DNA of 64,000 nucleotides from Fasciola hepatica. Taxonomy: Eukaryota; Platyhelminthes; Trematoda; Plagiorchiida; Fasciolidae. Below are positions 28,934-40,805 of the stretch, piece after piece. The notes beneath the pieces were generated by a model. It did no database searches. It saw nothing but the letters and a program-made list of their open reading frames with translations, and was not told where the DNA came from. Numbering within the stretch: the stretch's first letter is position 1; each line of letters starts with the position of its first letter. The stretch lies in the NCBI GenBank assembly GCA_948099385.1, contig CANUEZ040000107.1, positions 4,960,001 through 5,024,000 of the forward strand. The letters run 5' to 3'. A program made the translations under genes and the position numbers.

Positions 28934-29828
28934 CCAAACGGGCCTCCAGTGTGCCTTTCGGATGCTCCCAAACGGCCAACTTCAGTGTTGAAATCCCCAG
29001 CGATTACCATCACACAAGTTGAAAGCACGCCTCGAAGCGGCTGAGACAAATCCTGATAGAATTCGTCTTTGGTATCTGAGATGCGGTCAGTCGGCGCATA
29101 CACAGACACGACGAACAAGCATCGGCGCATCAGTTTGTTGCTGTTGACATGCACAGAAACGTCCAACCGAACTGCATACAAACAACTGTTGACTGGAATG
29201 CAGTCTAGTAGTGCACACTCAGCTCTCAAGCTCAAAGAAATCCCAATGCCGGCCTGACCACGAGCATTAGAAACCGAATCACCCGACACGCGAAGAATAA
29301 AGCGAGAGACTGAGGTTGTATCTGGGGGGCGGAGAGTAATCGCAGAAGTGGGGTCTTGTGTGCGTTTCGGAGGTACAGCATAGATCCATTTTGAAAGTGT
29401 CGAGAGTTTTAGTAAGGGCAGTCTGTTTCCCTACATGACAGTGTGCGGACGTTGAAGGCAGCCAATTGAGGAGAAATCGATGCTCAAACGCCGACAGTTT
29501 TCGCCTAGCATCTACTCGTATTGGCCATGTCTCTGAACCGCATAAAAGAACAGACCTAATTGCTACAGTGCACGCTCGACCCTTGACAGATAACCGGATG
29601 TCATGCCAGTGCCACGGATGACTAAGATTGACAAAAGCCAAACACGCCTTCTGTGTACGCGATGACAGTTCATCCGATATCTGTTAACCTGGCGAGATGT
29701 AACTTCCCAGATAACAAAATTTTTCCACTCCAGCTACAGCTTACACTGCCAACACAAGGTTTGGCGCAGACCCAGCCCAGTCCTGCAGCAGGAATTTACA
29801 CTTTGGAGGCGCAAAACAAATCCCAAAC
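28934..29828 (-). pseudogene. RTE-like LINE copy A3: RT tail joined to an endonuclease head
   Basis: Minus strand. From 29828 to about 29470 the sequence is the C-terminal side of an RT (thumb, WHWHDIRLSVKGR, WPIRVDARRKLSAFEHRFL). It then runs directly into an endonuclease start (SAHCHVGKQTALTKTLDTFK, near 29450), followed by frame 29289-28934 with FVVSVYAPTD, VMVIAGDFNTEVGRLGASE. RT end followed by endonuclease start is the reverse of the element order, so two copies are fused. The endonuclease is cut at GGPFGI by the 3' end of LINE B. Confidence 0.8.
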
Positions 29829-30007
29829 TGTCATGTTGACTCACTTCTCATTATATGGTTTTATTCCACACGTTTTATTAACGTTACTGTTTTTTTGCTT
29901 TTCAGCATATGTACGCTTCATTTTGGCCGAGTAAAGCGTTATCTTCTGAATTGGGATTTTGAAGTCTTCTGCATTCGTTACGAACGTAATCACTGACTGA
30001 CGCTGCA
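29829..30007 (+). repeat. 5' LTR of Gypsy-4
   Basis: Starts TGTCATGTTGAC and ends CTGACGCTGCA, TG...CA form. It aligns along its length to 33412-33589, including the shared blocks GGTTTTATT, TTTCAGC and CGTAATCACTG. Confidence 0.85.
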
Positions 30008-30044
30008 ATTTACTGAACTAGTAAAGAAATAAAACAAACAAAAA

Positions 30045-30880
30045 ATGGACCGTCATCTGCGCCCGGATGAAGCTGACACGGGCATAAACGCTCCCGATGC
30101 ATTTAACAGTGGACACATTCGTCGCGAACATCCAACGCGTTTCTGAAATGAGTACAATCCGAAGAAGCTGAAAAACTTGACATGCTCGTTAATTTTTTCT
30201 CTGTAAATGTTTACGAACATGTCCCCGAATGTCAAGCTTTTGACACTGCCATTTCAACTATCAAGTCCCCGTAAGTCCATCCCAAAAATGTAGTTTTCGC
30301 TCGTTATCCCCTCACTACGCGTAAACAAGAGATTGAGTGGAGCATTGAATAGTTCGTCTATAACATCAAAACACATCGAAAAAACTGCGATTTTCGTCCT
30401 GCATCTGCTGAGAAATACCGTGACGATGCTATGCGTGATATATAACCGGTCTTCATTTCAACTCCATTAGAACAAGACTTCTAGAACAACCTCCCCTAAA
30501 TTTTCAAACAGCCTATAATATGACTAGATCATTAGGGGCTGCTTAGGAACATTCGCAGTTCTACGCAACTGAGAACACTTCCTGTTTTTCTGCTATCCCG
30601 GTGTGATCTCCACCAGTGACAAAAACATGCAACCCAACGATCGAGACCGAACCAACTGCGTCTGTTATTAATGAAGATAGCTGTTATTTTTTCGGTACTC
30701 TAAGCATTCTCGTACAAAGTGCCTTGCCAAAGAAGTCATTTGCAAGGACTGTGGGGAACAGGTTACTTCAAGCGTGTAGGTCAAAACCGATTAATTCATC
30801 AGCTACCTTGGCTGTCCGTCCATTACTGTCTCCGGTTGTGACAGCTGCCGCATTTCTTTGTCTGTCTCGTGCGACACTCG
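30045..30880 (+). pseudogene. Gypsy-4: Gag
   Basis: Starts at ATG 30045 (MDRHLRPDEADTGINAPDAF) and continues in shifting frames through a capsid-like region to about 30540. A knuckle follows: CYFFG, then CLAKEVICKDCG (about 30682-30765). Pieces correspond to Gypsy-3 Gag (for example the RDIYITGL-like stretch). Several frameshifts and stops make it dead. Confidence 0.6.
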
Positions 30881-31530
30881 AGTCTACGTGAATAGTGTCG
30901 AACTATAAGCACTCATAGACACCGGTAATTCTAATGGCTACATTTCTCAACCCGTTGTAGACTCCCAGTGCTGAGAAAGTCGACCACACAAGTCTCAAAT
31001 AACTATGGCCCGTACGTCTCTGTCGTGTGCTATTACAAAATATTGCATGGCAAACATCTGCTATCAGAACGTTTCGCACGACAATTTCAAACTCGTGGGT
31101 AATTTTTGCGCTATTTTACTCGACCATGATTTTTTCGGGCTACATGACAAGGCGGATATACCATTCGGTGGCGAACGCGGTGTATTTTTTGTGCGGTCTG
31201 GATACCGCGAAGGTACAGTCTTCTTTATTTGCTCACCTATCGCGCGATTTAAGCCTACTGTTACAAAGTCTCGCAGATATTCTGCTGAGAATGAATGTCT
31301 CCGACAAACCGAAATCCAGCGTTTCCTGGCTGGTGGCTTCGCTGAGCCGTCCGACTCTCCGTGGACAGCGCATGTTTTTGTAACTAAGAACGCGACCCAC
31401 GAGAAAAGAATGGTTGTGGATTATAGTCAAACTATCAATCGTTTCGCCAGGTTGGATGTCTATCCGTTACCTCGAATGGGCGAAATGGTTGAGGCCATAT
31501 CTCGTCATGTGATATAAAATACCCTGTTTT
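30881..31530 (+). pseudogene. Gypsy-4: protease and RT N-terminus
   Basis: The protease active site ALIDTGNSNGYIS lies at 30909-30950. The long frame 31005-31517 includes the RT entry IQRFLAGGFAEPSDSPW and KRMVVDYSQTINRF, closely parallel to Gypsy-3. The frame ends at SRHVI, where the central RT segment is missing. Confidence 0.75.
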
Positions 31531-32335
31531 CAGCGCATCATTGAAGAAATCCTGAAGGCTGAAGGTATCATACATAAGTTCATCCACACAGATAACGTGA
31601 CCGTATGCGGCATGACCAAGACCACGATCGAAGCACGGAGCGTTTCTTGAAAGCCGCTGTGAAAAACCGTATAACATTCAACACGACCAAAACTGCGACT
31701 GCCGCAGACAAAACCCAACCTCTGGTTTACCCAATATGGTAAGGAGAAGACGTGAACCTGACCGGATGAAACTCCTGTGCGAGGTCCCACCGCCAAAAAA
31801 ATAGGAAGCCACTGTATCGTGACACTGGAATGTTCTCCTACTACTCACAGTGGATACGGTCGTTTTCCGACAAGATCAATCAAGTTGTGAAAAATACGAC
31901 TTCTACTCTGTCAGAGTATGTAAAATATGCATTCGCACTCCTTAAAAACACAGTAGAAGGCGCTATGGTTGTAATAGTGGACCAAAGTGCTCTTTTGGTA
32001 GTTGAAACGGACGCTTCGGACGTTGCAACAGCCGCCGCACTAAGCCAGAATAATCGTCCCGTAGCTTTTTTCTCTCGTACCCTAACAGCCAGTGAAAGGC
32101 TTCACCCTGTTGTTGAAAAAGAAGCATGGGCAACTGTCGAGGCCCTTCACAAGTGGAGGCTATCGCCTAGGCAACCATCACACCAATTTAGCCCTGATCA
32201 ACAGTCCGTGGTCTTCATGTACGACGGGAGACAAACAAGCAAAATCAAAAACGACAAGATTCAACGGTGGGGACTTGGATTATCAGCTTATTTCTGTAAC
32301 ACAGTTTAAAGGCACGGAAAGGAAAATACAGTGAC
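31531..32335 (+). pseudogene. Gypsy-4: RT remainder and RNase H
   Basis: After an internal deletion, the RT resumes with a damaged catalytic region (FIHTDNVTVCG). The frame 31830-32309 is RNase H-like: VVETDASDVATAAALSQ, PVAFFSRTLTASERLHPVVEKEAWATVEALHKW, then KIKNDKIQRW as in Gypsy-3. The Asp and Glu of the active site are visible. Confidence 0.75.
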
Positions 32336-33411
32336 AGATATGCTCTCTCACAACATATGTGTCACTCTTTTCGATGCGACCGAAAGAACTGCACAATTCA
32401 CTATGCCACCCTGCAGTTTCCCGAATGACCCACTTTGTATGATCTAAAAAGCTGCCCTATTCGACTGAAGAGATTAAACCCATGATTTCTCGGTGCAACG
32501 TTTGTGCGGAAGTAAAACCATGACCACAAATCTCCCACTGATCATTTTACCAACGAAAAGCAACCATATGAAAGAATGGGCGTCGACTTCAAAGGCTATC
32601 TGCCTTCGACAACTCGCAATCGATATATCTTGACTATCGTTGATGAATAATCGCGTTTGCTTGTGCGTATAAGCATTCCCCTACTGTCATCGACTGTTTG
32701 TGCCTACTTTTCCCCGCAACCGTCATGCCAGCGCACACACTCCGATCGAGAGACGAGCTTCGTATCGACCGGGCTGTCTGAGTTCCTGCGAAAAGAGAGT
32801 GTGGCTCCAAGTCACACCATACATACAATGCCCAGGGAAATGGACAGGTGGAACGCCTGAACGGCACGCTTGGAAAGTTACCTCTCTAACTAAAACCCAG
32901 AGGTCTATCAGTTTCACAGTGAGGGACCGTTCTCGCAGATGCTACCCGTTCACTGTTATACGCGGCAATGAACAGTACTCCGCGCGAGAGACTTTAACTT
33001 TTCCCCGCGATCAACCAACGGTACTTCATTGTTGTACTTAAATAACAGGTCTGATAAAGCCTCAATTCGAGGTCTTTGTCTTTTAATTTTCTCTGGTACG
33101 GAAAGAAATGTTTCTGTACGACAATTGGCCCCGACAGGCGACTTACCAGACTCGGAACTGACTCAGACATCGGAAGTTCCCTCTGGTACAACACAAACAA
33201 ACTTACATTATATAGATGTGATGGAACTTGATGCCAGAGATGTACCCATAACCCCTTCCACACCCCGACACAGTTTCAGACATACTCGTCAACAGAGAAC
33301 TCGCACATAAAATCTGCACAACAGAGAAGCCTGCATCGGTTATTCTTCTCTCCCAGTTATCGTGAGCATCCTACTTACTGAAAATGACTGCTTTTCATCG
33401 ACGGGGTTGAA
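32336..33411 (+). pseudogene. Gypsy-4: integrase, degraded
   Basis: Integrase pieces occur in shifting frames: a zinc-binding region near 32385-32520, the first core Asp in GVDFKGYLPS (32578-32607), and TRNRYILTIVDE. A C-terminal frame of 93 codons (33029-33310) ends the coding region about 100 bp before the 3' LTR. It is non-functional. Confidence 0.65.
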
Positions 33412-33589
33412 CGTCATGTCAATTCACTCCCCTTTATACGGTTTTATTTCATTCGTTGTATTTATATTACTATTTCTTGCATTTCAGCCCATGCACGCTT
33501 TCTACTAGTTGATTGAAGCGTTGCATTTTGAATCGGAGTTATGAATTTTTCTGTATTCGTTACGAGCGTAATCACTGCCTGACGTTACA
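33412..33589 (+). repeat. 3' LTR of Gypsy-4
   Basis: Aligned to the 5' LTR over its full length; the first base is C instead of T, and it ends CTGACGTTACA. It is directly followed by CAAAC, the right copy of the target duplication. Confidence 0.83.
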
Positions 33590-33735
33590 CAAACGCCGCT
33601 GCGCTGCTGATTAGGCTACCTACATAAACTTCCAACTTACCTGGGTCTCCACTCAGAAGAACAATATCGTTTGCGTATCCCAAGTAAGACAGTTTAATGT
33701 CACTATTCTCACACGAGGATAGGGGTTAACGTACG
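33590..33735 (-). pseudogene. RTE-like LINE copy A3: RT fragment beyond Gypsy-4
   Basis: On the minus strand this matches the LINE A RT around the YADN and LNEDPG region (compare 23470-23620). The sequence joins to 29828 across Gypsy-4 after removal of one CAAAC. Homology fades near 33735. Confidence 0.75.
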
Positions 33736-35195
33736 AGTCTTCCGAAGCACTCATGCACAAGTACGTATAAAACATTCTCTCGCAGACATGATCGTTATAC
33801 TTCTCGGTATTAAAAGGTGATTTCTCTTGTAGCAACGGATGTGTCGTGCTGGATTGTAGTAATTCAACCCATAGCATTATTACATCGCTTTAATACAACC
33901 GTGCGACAGTGTGAACGCATATCGTTTGCTTTATTGGTAGGGAAACAGGTTCAAATGTGGTCCCCAGTCATGGCTGTTTGTCTCTGACTCTCGCAGAGAG
34001 ATTCACCTAGAAGCACAAGTAACGCAATGGTTTTACTAGTTTATTGAAACTGGCCCCTAATTGTCTAGTGTATTTGTTTGTACCTTTTGTCGTTAACCCA
34101 CAACTGAGGCCTTCCCCAGACTTCCAATCTCTTGTGTAGTTCCAGGTCATCAGGGTGTATGTGGTGTCTGAGAGGACTAGCATCTCTGAGTTGGCTGACT
34201 GTCGAGTCCCTTGGCGCATCCTCCATCTCCTTGGTCTCCATCACTTACCCAACCCTCGCCTGCGGCTCCACAAAGCTGAAGCTTTCACAAGCGGCCACAT
34301 CCCGTCAAACTGCTCGACAGACGGGCTAAACCAGATTGAGGGTTACCGAGGTCTCAAAAGCTTCGGCGAGACCGTTTTCGGCATGTGGAAACTGATACTA
34401 CTGAATGGGTGGGCGAGATCCACCGACTGCAAAGGAAAACTGTCCAACTTACCTGACCCGTTACCCCAGAAGAGGGAAATAAATCGTATAACAGACCACT
34501 GGCTTCCGTGGAAACACCCTGCTGCCTTGTAGTCTGCACTCGGGTGTGCAAAGGCTAGAGGTGCAACCTTGGAAAGAGGCCGAACGGTGCTGGGGACACT
34601 GCTTCGTACTCTACTCCCGCGACTCTCTGTGATTATTCACGGAACCTCGTGCGATCATCATGCTACGGCGTCCCCGGTAAGCGACGCACCTCGTGTCCCA
34701 GCGGTCGAGGTGATAAGATAGCAAGCTGGAATTATTCGCTGCAGGAGAAGAACACAGTCTGTTGGCAACAAAAAACGGATTTGAACTGGTCACTGGTACT
34801 ATCCTTTACCAGATCCGTTGACTCTCGTTCTCTTTTGTCATCCGCTGTTGAGCTTGTTGGATTTATCCCGAACTGGCAGTGCAGAGCCTCAGAACCATTA
34901 TTTATTTCCAGCTGGGGGCGTATTTTGGCGAAAAGTGTACACATGATACCACCATCACCATATCACTGCATCAAACACATTAGCTATCTTAAATGGAATC
35001 ACAAATCTGCTTCTAATGCCACACACCAGTGAAGACTTCGCAAACTCTATTAGTCTCATATAAATTGTCCATGCAAAAGTAACTATCGAGTTTCTCCCTA
35101 ATTTAAAATTCGCGAAACCCAAGGAACTCCTGATTAAATATATTTTTATGTATAACGGTGGATATATTTAATCTTCTACTTACTGCAATTCTTCC
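33736..35195. other. No gene recognised
   Basis: About 1.45 kb without a protein or element I can name. The plus strand has long open stretches at 34155-34532 and 34649-35032, but neither resembles a known family and both overlap other open frames. Worn non-coding repeat sequence is possible. Confidence 0.35.
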
Positions 35196-35197
35196 GC

Positions 35198-35440
35198 TTT
35201 TCTCCGCTTGGGTGCAATTTAGTGACTGATTTGTTTAAATTTCTTGCCACCAATTTCATCTGTTCGTCTGTTTTTCCTAGTGAAGATTTAATCTCCAGTC
35301 TTCTGGTAAGAAAGCAGAGGGAATTGTTCTGTGTAAGTTTCTTTACAAAGACTCCGCGGGCTTTCACTCGAAAAGCATTGTCCCACACTGCCTCCAAGTG
35401 CTCATTCAGACGTCGTTTGATCGAGTATCATCCTTCTCGT
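35198..35440 (-). CDS. Possible coding exon of an unknown gene
   Basis: The minus strand is open from about 35425 to 35198 with plausible protein composition (KRRLNEHLEAVWDNAF, RVKARGVFVKKLTQNN, KTDEQMKLVARNLNKSV). It ends with GCA/GTAAGT at about 35188-35200, a strong splice donor. An upstream overlapping frame (35755-35402) starts with a hydrophobic stretch (WISACLLFTVLLMVMLL) and could be a preceding exon, but I find no clear acceptor. No family is recognised. Confidence 0.3.
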
Positions 35441-35755
35441 CCACCACTGCCGCCAATAAATCTCTCCAAAGATTATTTGCCCTCCATGAAACATGACAAC
35501 GCAATTGCAGACCAGTTGGTTGAAGTTTCGAGTGTCAGAGAATGGCTCTGAATCCGATTTTTCATCCGAAGGAGAAACTGCATTTTTAACTCCCAAAGCA
35601 GAATACCGGATCCAGACCAATTCAGTTATACTAACAGTGATCTGTCGGTAAAGTTCAGGTGATCTCTTAATAACATGTCGGTGACATTTAAGAAGCATTA
35701 CCATTAGCAGTACGGTAAACAATAGACAGGCAGAAATCCACGTACTCATCTGCAT

Positions 35756-36049
35756 TTTTTTCTTTTATGCTAAATAGCACCCACAAATTAGCAACACCTA
35801 ATTTTTCCTCATACAATCACTAACTGATAGGCCACATTCACCAGTCACATTTTTCTGCTTACAATAGCAACCCAACCACCAATGGTAACTATGTGACACT
35901 AACACAATCCCGGTTGAAACTCATGAAAATATTCAGGACACTATTTCAAGGCCAACTGAGTGGGGTTTTTTCACGAAGGATCACTATTTATTTAGTCACT
36001 GATTACCGGCATGTTGTCGGAATGCTACCGTTGGTAATGTATCACCAGG
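35756..36049. other. No gene recognised
   Basis: AT-rich sequence between a possible exon and a LINE remnant. Nothing identifiable. Confidence 0.35.
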
Positions 36050-36600
36050 GTTCAGACTATTGGGACCACGAGGGATCTTCAGCAATCTGATTAATTCTCC
36101 ACGAATTCGCCGACTGCAATAGGTTAAACGTTTGGGAAAACGGGCGATCTGCATAAATGGTCGAAACAGCCCTCTCCAATCTCACCATTTTGCCGATAGT
36201 TTGATGGTGTAGCATCACATTCTTGTTCAAGTCTCGGACAAAAATGGAGGCATGCAGTAATCGGAAAGTCTCGGGAATCAACCTACCTGGTGAGCAACTT
36301 ATGGCTCCCACCATGGCTTTGGTGGAAGCACGGGCGCTATTCTTGTGAGCCTGAGCCTTGAGGGACGACGAGCATAACCCCAAGGCCTTGTTCACACGGC
36401 GATTTTGGGATTGGTCCGTTCCCGATGCGGTACACTTATCCCCACGTGCACGTAAACGATTTTGGACACGTCGAATGGTAATGCCCGGACATCAGACCAT
36501 CGCGTTAGTTCATCCAAATTGTTTTGCGGAACCTCACTGTCCGTACTCAATTCCATGGCATGCTGCAGTACGCACATCACCGAATCATCTCACATGTGGG
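36050..36600 (-). pseudogene. LINE RT remnant, CR1/Jockey-like
   Basis: On the minus strand, frames 36580-36392 and 36395-36057 together resemble the thumb and C-terminal part of a LINE RT: QNNLDELTRWSDVRALPFDV corresponds to the common block after the catalytic box, and the following KALGL...ETFRLLHASIFVRDL resembles the region before the C-terminus. Stops and shifts abound. The family assignment is tentative. Confidence 0.45.
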
Positions 36601-38075
36601 ATCTCAGAATGCCGGAAAAGCATTACTACAAATGTTTCTTACTCTACTACTACTTCCATCATCATCGTACAGCGTTAAACAATAGGGCAAGACCCATCGA
36701 CCACTGCCTTTCTCACCATCTTGCACGTTGAATTTGAAAGTATGAATATAAAAGATGGACAGGGAGTAGACCTACACGGGTCCACTACACTACTGTTGCA
36801 TACTACGTTGAATATACTGCTACCTTGCTTATTTTGCAGTAATTATGAAAAGATTGCTGCACACAACACATTTCAGTAGGTATACTGATTTTAAGCAAAC
36901 TGCCTTGACTGATAATGAAACGTCAGAAACTATTTTCCTCGTCACACCCACACCTAACGGAAATTAAGTACCGGGTAATTTTCACTTCCCCATGTGACTG
37001 TGGTTACGTGAAGCCAGTAGAGGAAAACATGTGACCAGACGTCACTGATTTGTATTATCAGAAGAAAGATGGCTCGAGGCATCTTTCTCCTCTGCAAACA
37101 AGCACATTTTCGGAGAGAGAGACGAAGACTACGACTTATATAAAAAACCTCCAGGGGGTCACGGTAGACAGAAGTCATCCTACTAAATTCGGAGTGATGG
37201 AAGTCCTTGCTATGCAATGAATTACGCGTTCGTGTTTAACGTGTTCGCCTACAACTGACAGCCTCAGGAAAGTCGGTGACTGAACTACCACCCATAAATT
37301 GAAGGGAAAAAGAAAGTAAGAGATTTCGTGTAAATTCCTGGAGGAAATGAACATTTTCGAACTGGAATCAAAACTCGCGTCATGTACCACTAAACTACTC
37401 CCGACCACCTTCAGAATAACCATCCGAACTCACCGCCGACCAGTGACCTTTGTAACGTCCAGCAAGAAGAAGACGACTCGACCACATAGAAGTTTATCCA
37501 AAAAAAATGTGGCACACTACAAATGTGATTACAGTAAGAGAAGAAGTGCACATTACGATTTAGTCTCCAGTAATAACACTGTCTCTAGTTGTCCTCGAGG
37601 TTCGCCAGGTGGATTTCTTCCACTGGAACGGAGAAAAGAAGCATGAATTAGTATTCTCGGTCCTACATTGAGTGACTGTCTTCAATTTTCGTAGCAACTT
37701 CGATTGAAAGTGACTTCGACGCACACTAAGACGTCTTGAAGTCTTGAAGCAGTATACGAGTTCCAGACTGTAGACTATATAGTCCCGGTTCTTGAGGTAT
37801 CTTCTTGTCTGCAGTAGTAGTCCCGCTGAAATCAAGAGAGCTAGATAACAGGGGACCACTACCAGGGGAAAATGCGGCAGGTGGTAGCACTGATTGGCTG
37901 TCTAGAGTGATCAGTAAGGCGACATCAATATTACTCTCAGAAGCAAGCATGAACTCGTACGATAAAACAGTACAACGGAATCGCAACACCTGAGCATCAA
38001 AGTAGGGGGAAATACATCAGCACTTTTCTATGTTTTGTCTTCATTATTTGAAAGCACTCCTAATCTTTCCATATT
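36601..38075. other. No gene recognised
   Basis: About 1.5 kb with only short frames on both strands and no recognisable family, RNA gene or repeat. Frame 37347-37646 (plus) is basic and low in complexity and is not convincing. Confidence 0.35.
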
Positions 38076-40751
38076 TATATATTTTTCGGGGCGCGGCGGG
38101 GCATTGGCGGACAGGTCGGTTGTGGAAAACTCGAGGAAGGGGGCAGGCACGAGTTGGAATGTTAAAGAGGTTCAGGGAGGAAAAGCTATCCCTGGGATCT
38201 TGTCCAACCACTTTTTAGACGTTTCTTTGCTGGGATCGTCGATAACCTTTTGCGGAGAGGAAATCCAAAGCAGGGCTATTCTGTGAGCAAAAAGGTTCTT
38301 TCAGACTTTTGTACGAGGGCGAGGCTTGAATACTCTCTTGGCATGCCCTCTGAGTGTGTTCAGGCTCCAACGCGTGAAAAAGTGATCTGCAAGCCGTGTG
38401 GTACAAAGGTTGTACATTAGGAAAAGATCTGTCACTCTGCGAGTTCCTGGAGATCGATCAGCCATTGAAGATAAGGGTGTTTGAAAACCCGCGAGCTAGT
38501 CTCGTGGTTTATCTTCGTACTTTTTCCAGGATGTCTCTTTCCTTGGCCAGGCCAGAGTGTACAATATTACTGCCCTATCCTAGGAGAGGTCGAAATTAAG
38601 TTTCATGAAGCCGAAAGTCTCCTTCCGAAATCGAACAAAGTTTCGTCTTGCCATGTTAAGAAAGCCAAAGGAGGATCTGTTGTCTAGTTGGCGGTGGTAG
38701 AAACAAAGAGACTGGTTTAGGCAAAAGCCTGAGACCCTTTGCTAATCCATATCCCGGATTGATGTGGCATTATTCGTCCGGAAGAGTTGAGCCGGGGAGT
38801 TGCCCGATGACATGCTCACTCGCTTGTCGTCAATAACTAGTAGGCTCCAGTCGGCAGAACATTGTTTAGCGTGGTCCATTGCCTACTACAATTCTGTGGC
38901 CCTGTTGCCCTAGATCGTAACATCCTCAGTATAAATTGCAATGCTCACTGGTGTGTTGTTTGGCAGGTCATTTATATAAATGAGAAACGATGAGGGAACG
39001 AAAGCTGACTCTTGGAGGAACCCGTAGTGGATTTGGGTTGGTTCCGAAAAGCAAGGACCGCTGCTGCAGCTTTGCAGACACTAAACTTACTGGAATGCGA
39101 TTGAGAGCTTAGAGCTTAGGTGAGCCTTGATTATGAATAGGTGTTTGCGCTTAGGTTTACTTGGGAGTGACAACCTCTCCCAGGAGCGGCCAATGCCGGT
39201 GCTGGGTCATGCTCCAGCTATAGGCAACCTTCCAATTTGAATCCTTCCTCGCAGTCACATAAGGTGGCTTATAGTCAGGGCAATTGTACTTCAAAGTACT
39301 TTCACACATCCAGACCTGCTTCAACCAGTGCGGCATCATAATCCTCTTCGTTCGGACACATGGACCTATCTTAGAAGTCCTTTAGGACATTTGTATGATT
39401 CTCATCAGTCATCCATTGAGGTACGCAACTGGTCAGGCAAACGTTGACCAGGCTCTTCGACAGGCCAGGAATTCGGCTTGGCCTTGTTTCCTTCAATTGA
39501 CTGGTTGTCTGAAGTCTGTTTGCCTAAGTCCACCAGGTACCGGCCGAGTCAGTGGCATCGCCGTCCCACGCCACGTAGATCAGGCGACATGGCGCACTCC
39601 AGCTGATCAGCTTTGGCCATTAGATCGCTCAGTCTCCCATCTGTCATGTAAAAAGGATAGCCAATATAACTACCCAACCCAACAATTGCCATCGTTTTGT
39701 GTCTCCATTCTTTGGACGGGAATTGAGTCCGCATAAATAGTGAGAGCTTCCAAACCTGCTCTGACCGTGAATCAGAGCCCAGAGGGAAAGCTGCGACGAA
39801 GATAGAGCATATTCCCGGAAATTCCGTAGGATCCCAAACTGAGTATAAGATGAATATGTGGCACCCGGTCAAAAGCTTCTGCGAAATCGACAAAGGTTGC
39901 GTGAGGGATCATGGCTTCGTCTTAGGTTCGAGTAAGACTATCCGTGACAAAAAGCATATTGCTAATGCATGACCTTCCCGGTAGGAAGCCTTGCCCAGCC
40001 GGGGAGACAAATCCACTCCTGCTCAGGTGTGTCAGTGAAACACTTTTTAGCTTGCGATCCCAGGTCTTGCTGGGAATGCTAGTCTGTCTGATAGGTCTGT
40101 AGCCCCATGGTTGATGGCGATCGCCCTTTTTGATGGCAGGACTGATTGTCGGTCTCTTCCATGGGGTTCGGAACATACCCGTGTCTAGGCCTCGCTGGAA
40201 GGGCTCCGCGTACATTTCCCGCAATTTTACGGGAGCTTTACTAGGAATTCGAGGGTGGATCTCCTCCGGGTCCATCGAACTAAACAGACTAATTTGACGG
40301 AGGCGGATCTCTACCTGCCGTCTTGTGGAGTACAGTGCTCAAATACTGCCTAACTGACAGACCTGGGGCTTGGGGATAGACAGAGGTAGAAAGTGTGGTA
40401 TAAACGGTCTGGAAATACCACCCAAAAATGTCTGCCACCTGGGAAAATGTTATGGCTGGAGAGACGTTTTCAAGGCAAAGAGCAGGTGGGATGGCTCCTG
40501 GCTGCCTGGTCGTGTGCATAATTCTGAGAAGAGCAGGATCTGTTTGAGTTTGTTCTTGCGATGATAGCCCTCTGCCGCTTAGTGAAGAAGTCCTTATTTT
40601 GATCTTGCAAATGCTGCGAAACCTTTTAAAGTCCTCCAGGTCCGTTTCTAGTCTCGTGAATTTAAGCCTCGAAAACCCCTTAAGGATTTCCTCCAACGGA
40701 TTTCTGGAGGATCGCGGCGGTGGAGGTTTATCGTTGTCCGTGGCTTGCCTC
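38076..40751 (-). pseudogene. CR1/Jockey-like LINE C: RT half
   Basis: Minus strand, continuing from 45883 across the composite gypsy element. Order from 40750: a linker (SRNPLEEILKGFSRLKFTRL), then AITFSQVADIFGWYFQTVY, an RT entry (PTISPAIKKGDRHQPWGYRPI), QGFLPGRSCISNMLFVTDSL and a motif A region near 39850-39900. Near 39040-38930 a motif B/C-like part (SSFLIYINDLPNN, YTED) appears. The C-terminus near 38340-38200 reads FKPRPRTKV and PQKVIDDPSKETSKKWLDKI. Many stops and frame changes occur, and two overlapping LINE copies cannot be excluded. Confidence 0.55.
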
Positions 40752-40755
40752 ATAT
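40752..40755 (+). repeat. Target-site duplication ATAT (left)
   Basis: ATAT precedes the partial LTR at 40756 and recurs at 45879-45882 after the last LTR, bracketing the whole composite element as one insertion. Confidence 0.65.
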
Positions 40756-40805
40756 TGTAACAGGGAATGCTGGGGCGAGGGAACGGCGTGAACATCAAGG
40801 CGAAC
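40756..40805 (+). repeat. Truncated first LTR of Gypsy-His
   Basis: Fifty bases identical to the start of the LTR at 41209, followed directly by integrase sequence. The last four bases, GAAC, are common to both sources. Confidence 0.9.

Larger units (their letters stand above)
29829..33589 (+). mobile_element. Gypsy-4: compact, degraded Ty3/gypsy element with LTRs
   Basis: A 3.76-kb element bounded by LTRs of 178-179 bp (29829-30007, 33412-33589) and a 5-bp duplication CAAAC (29824-29828, 33590-33594). Internally it runs gag, protease, RT, RNase H, integrase on the plus strand, all with stops. The LTRs differ at many positions, so it is old. Part of the RT core is deleted. It interrupts the RT of LINE A3, which resumes at 33595. 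Related to Gypsy-3. Confidence 0.85.

Noticed and set aside
37347..37646. Basic 99-codon plus-strand frame as a gene
   Set aside because: Low complexity, no splice sites or family resemblance, and overlapping frames are also open.
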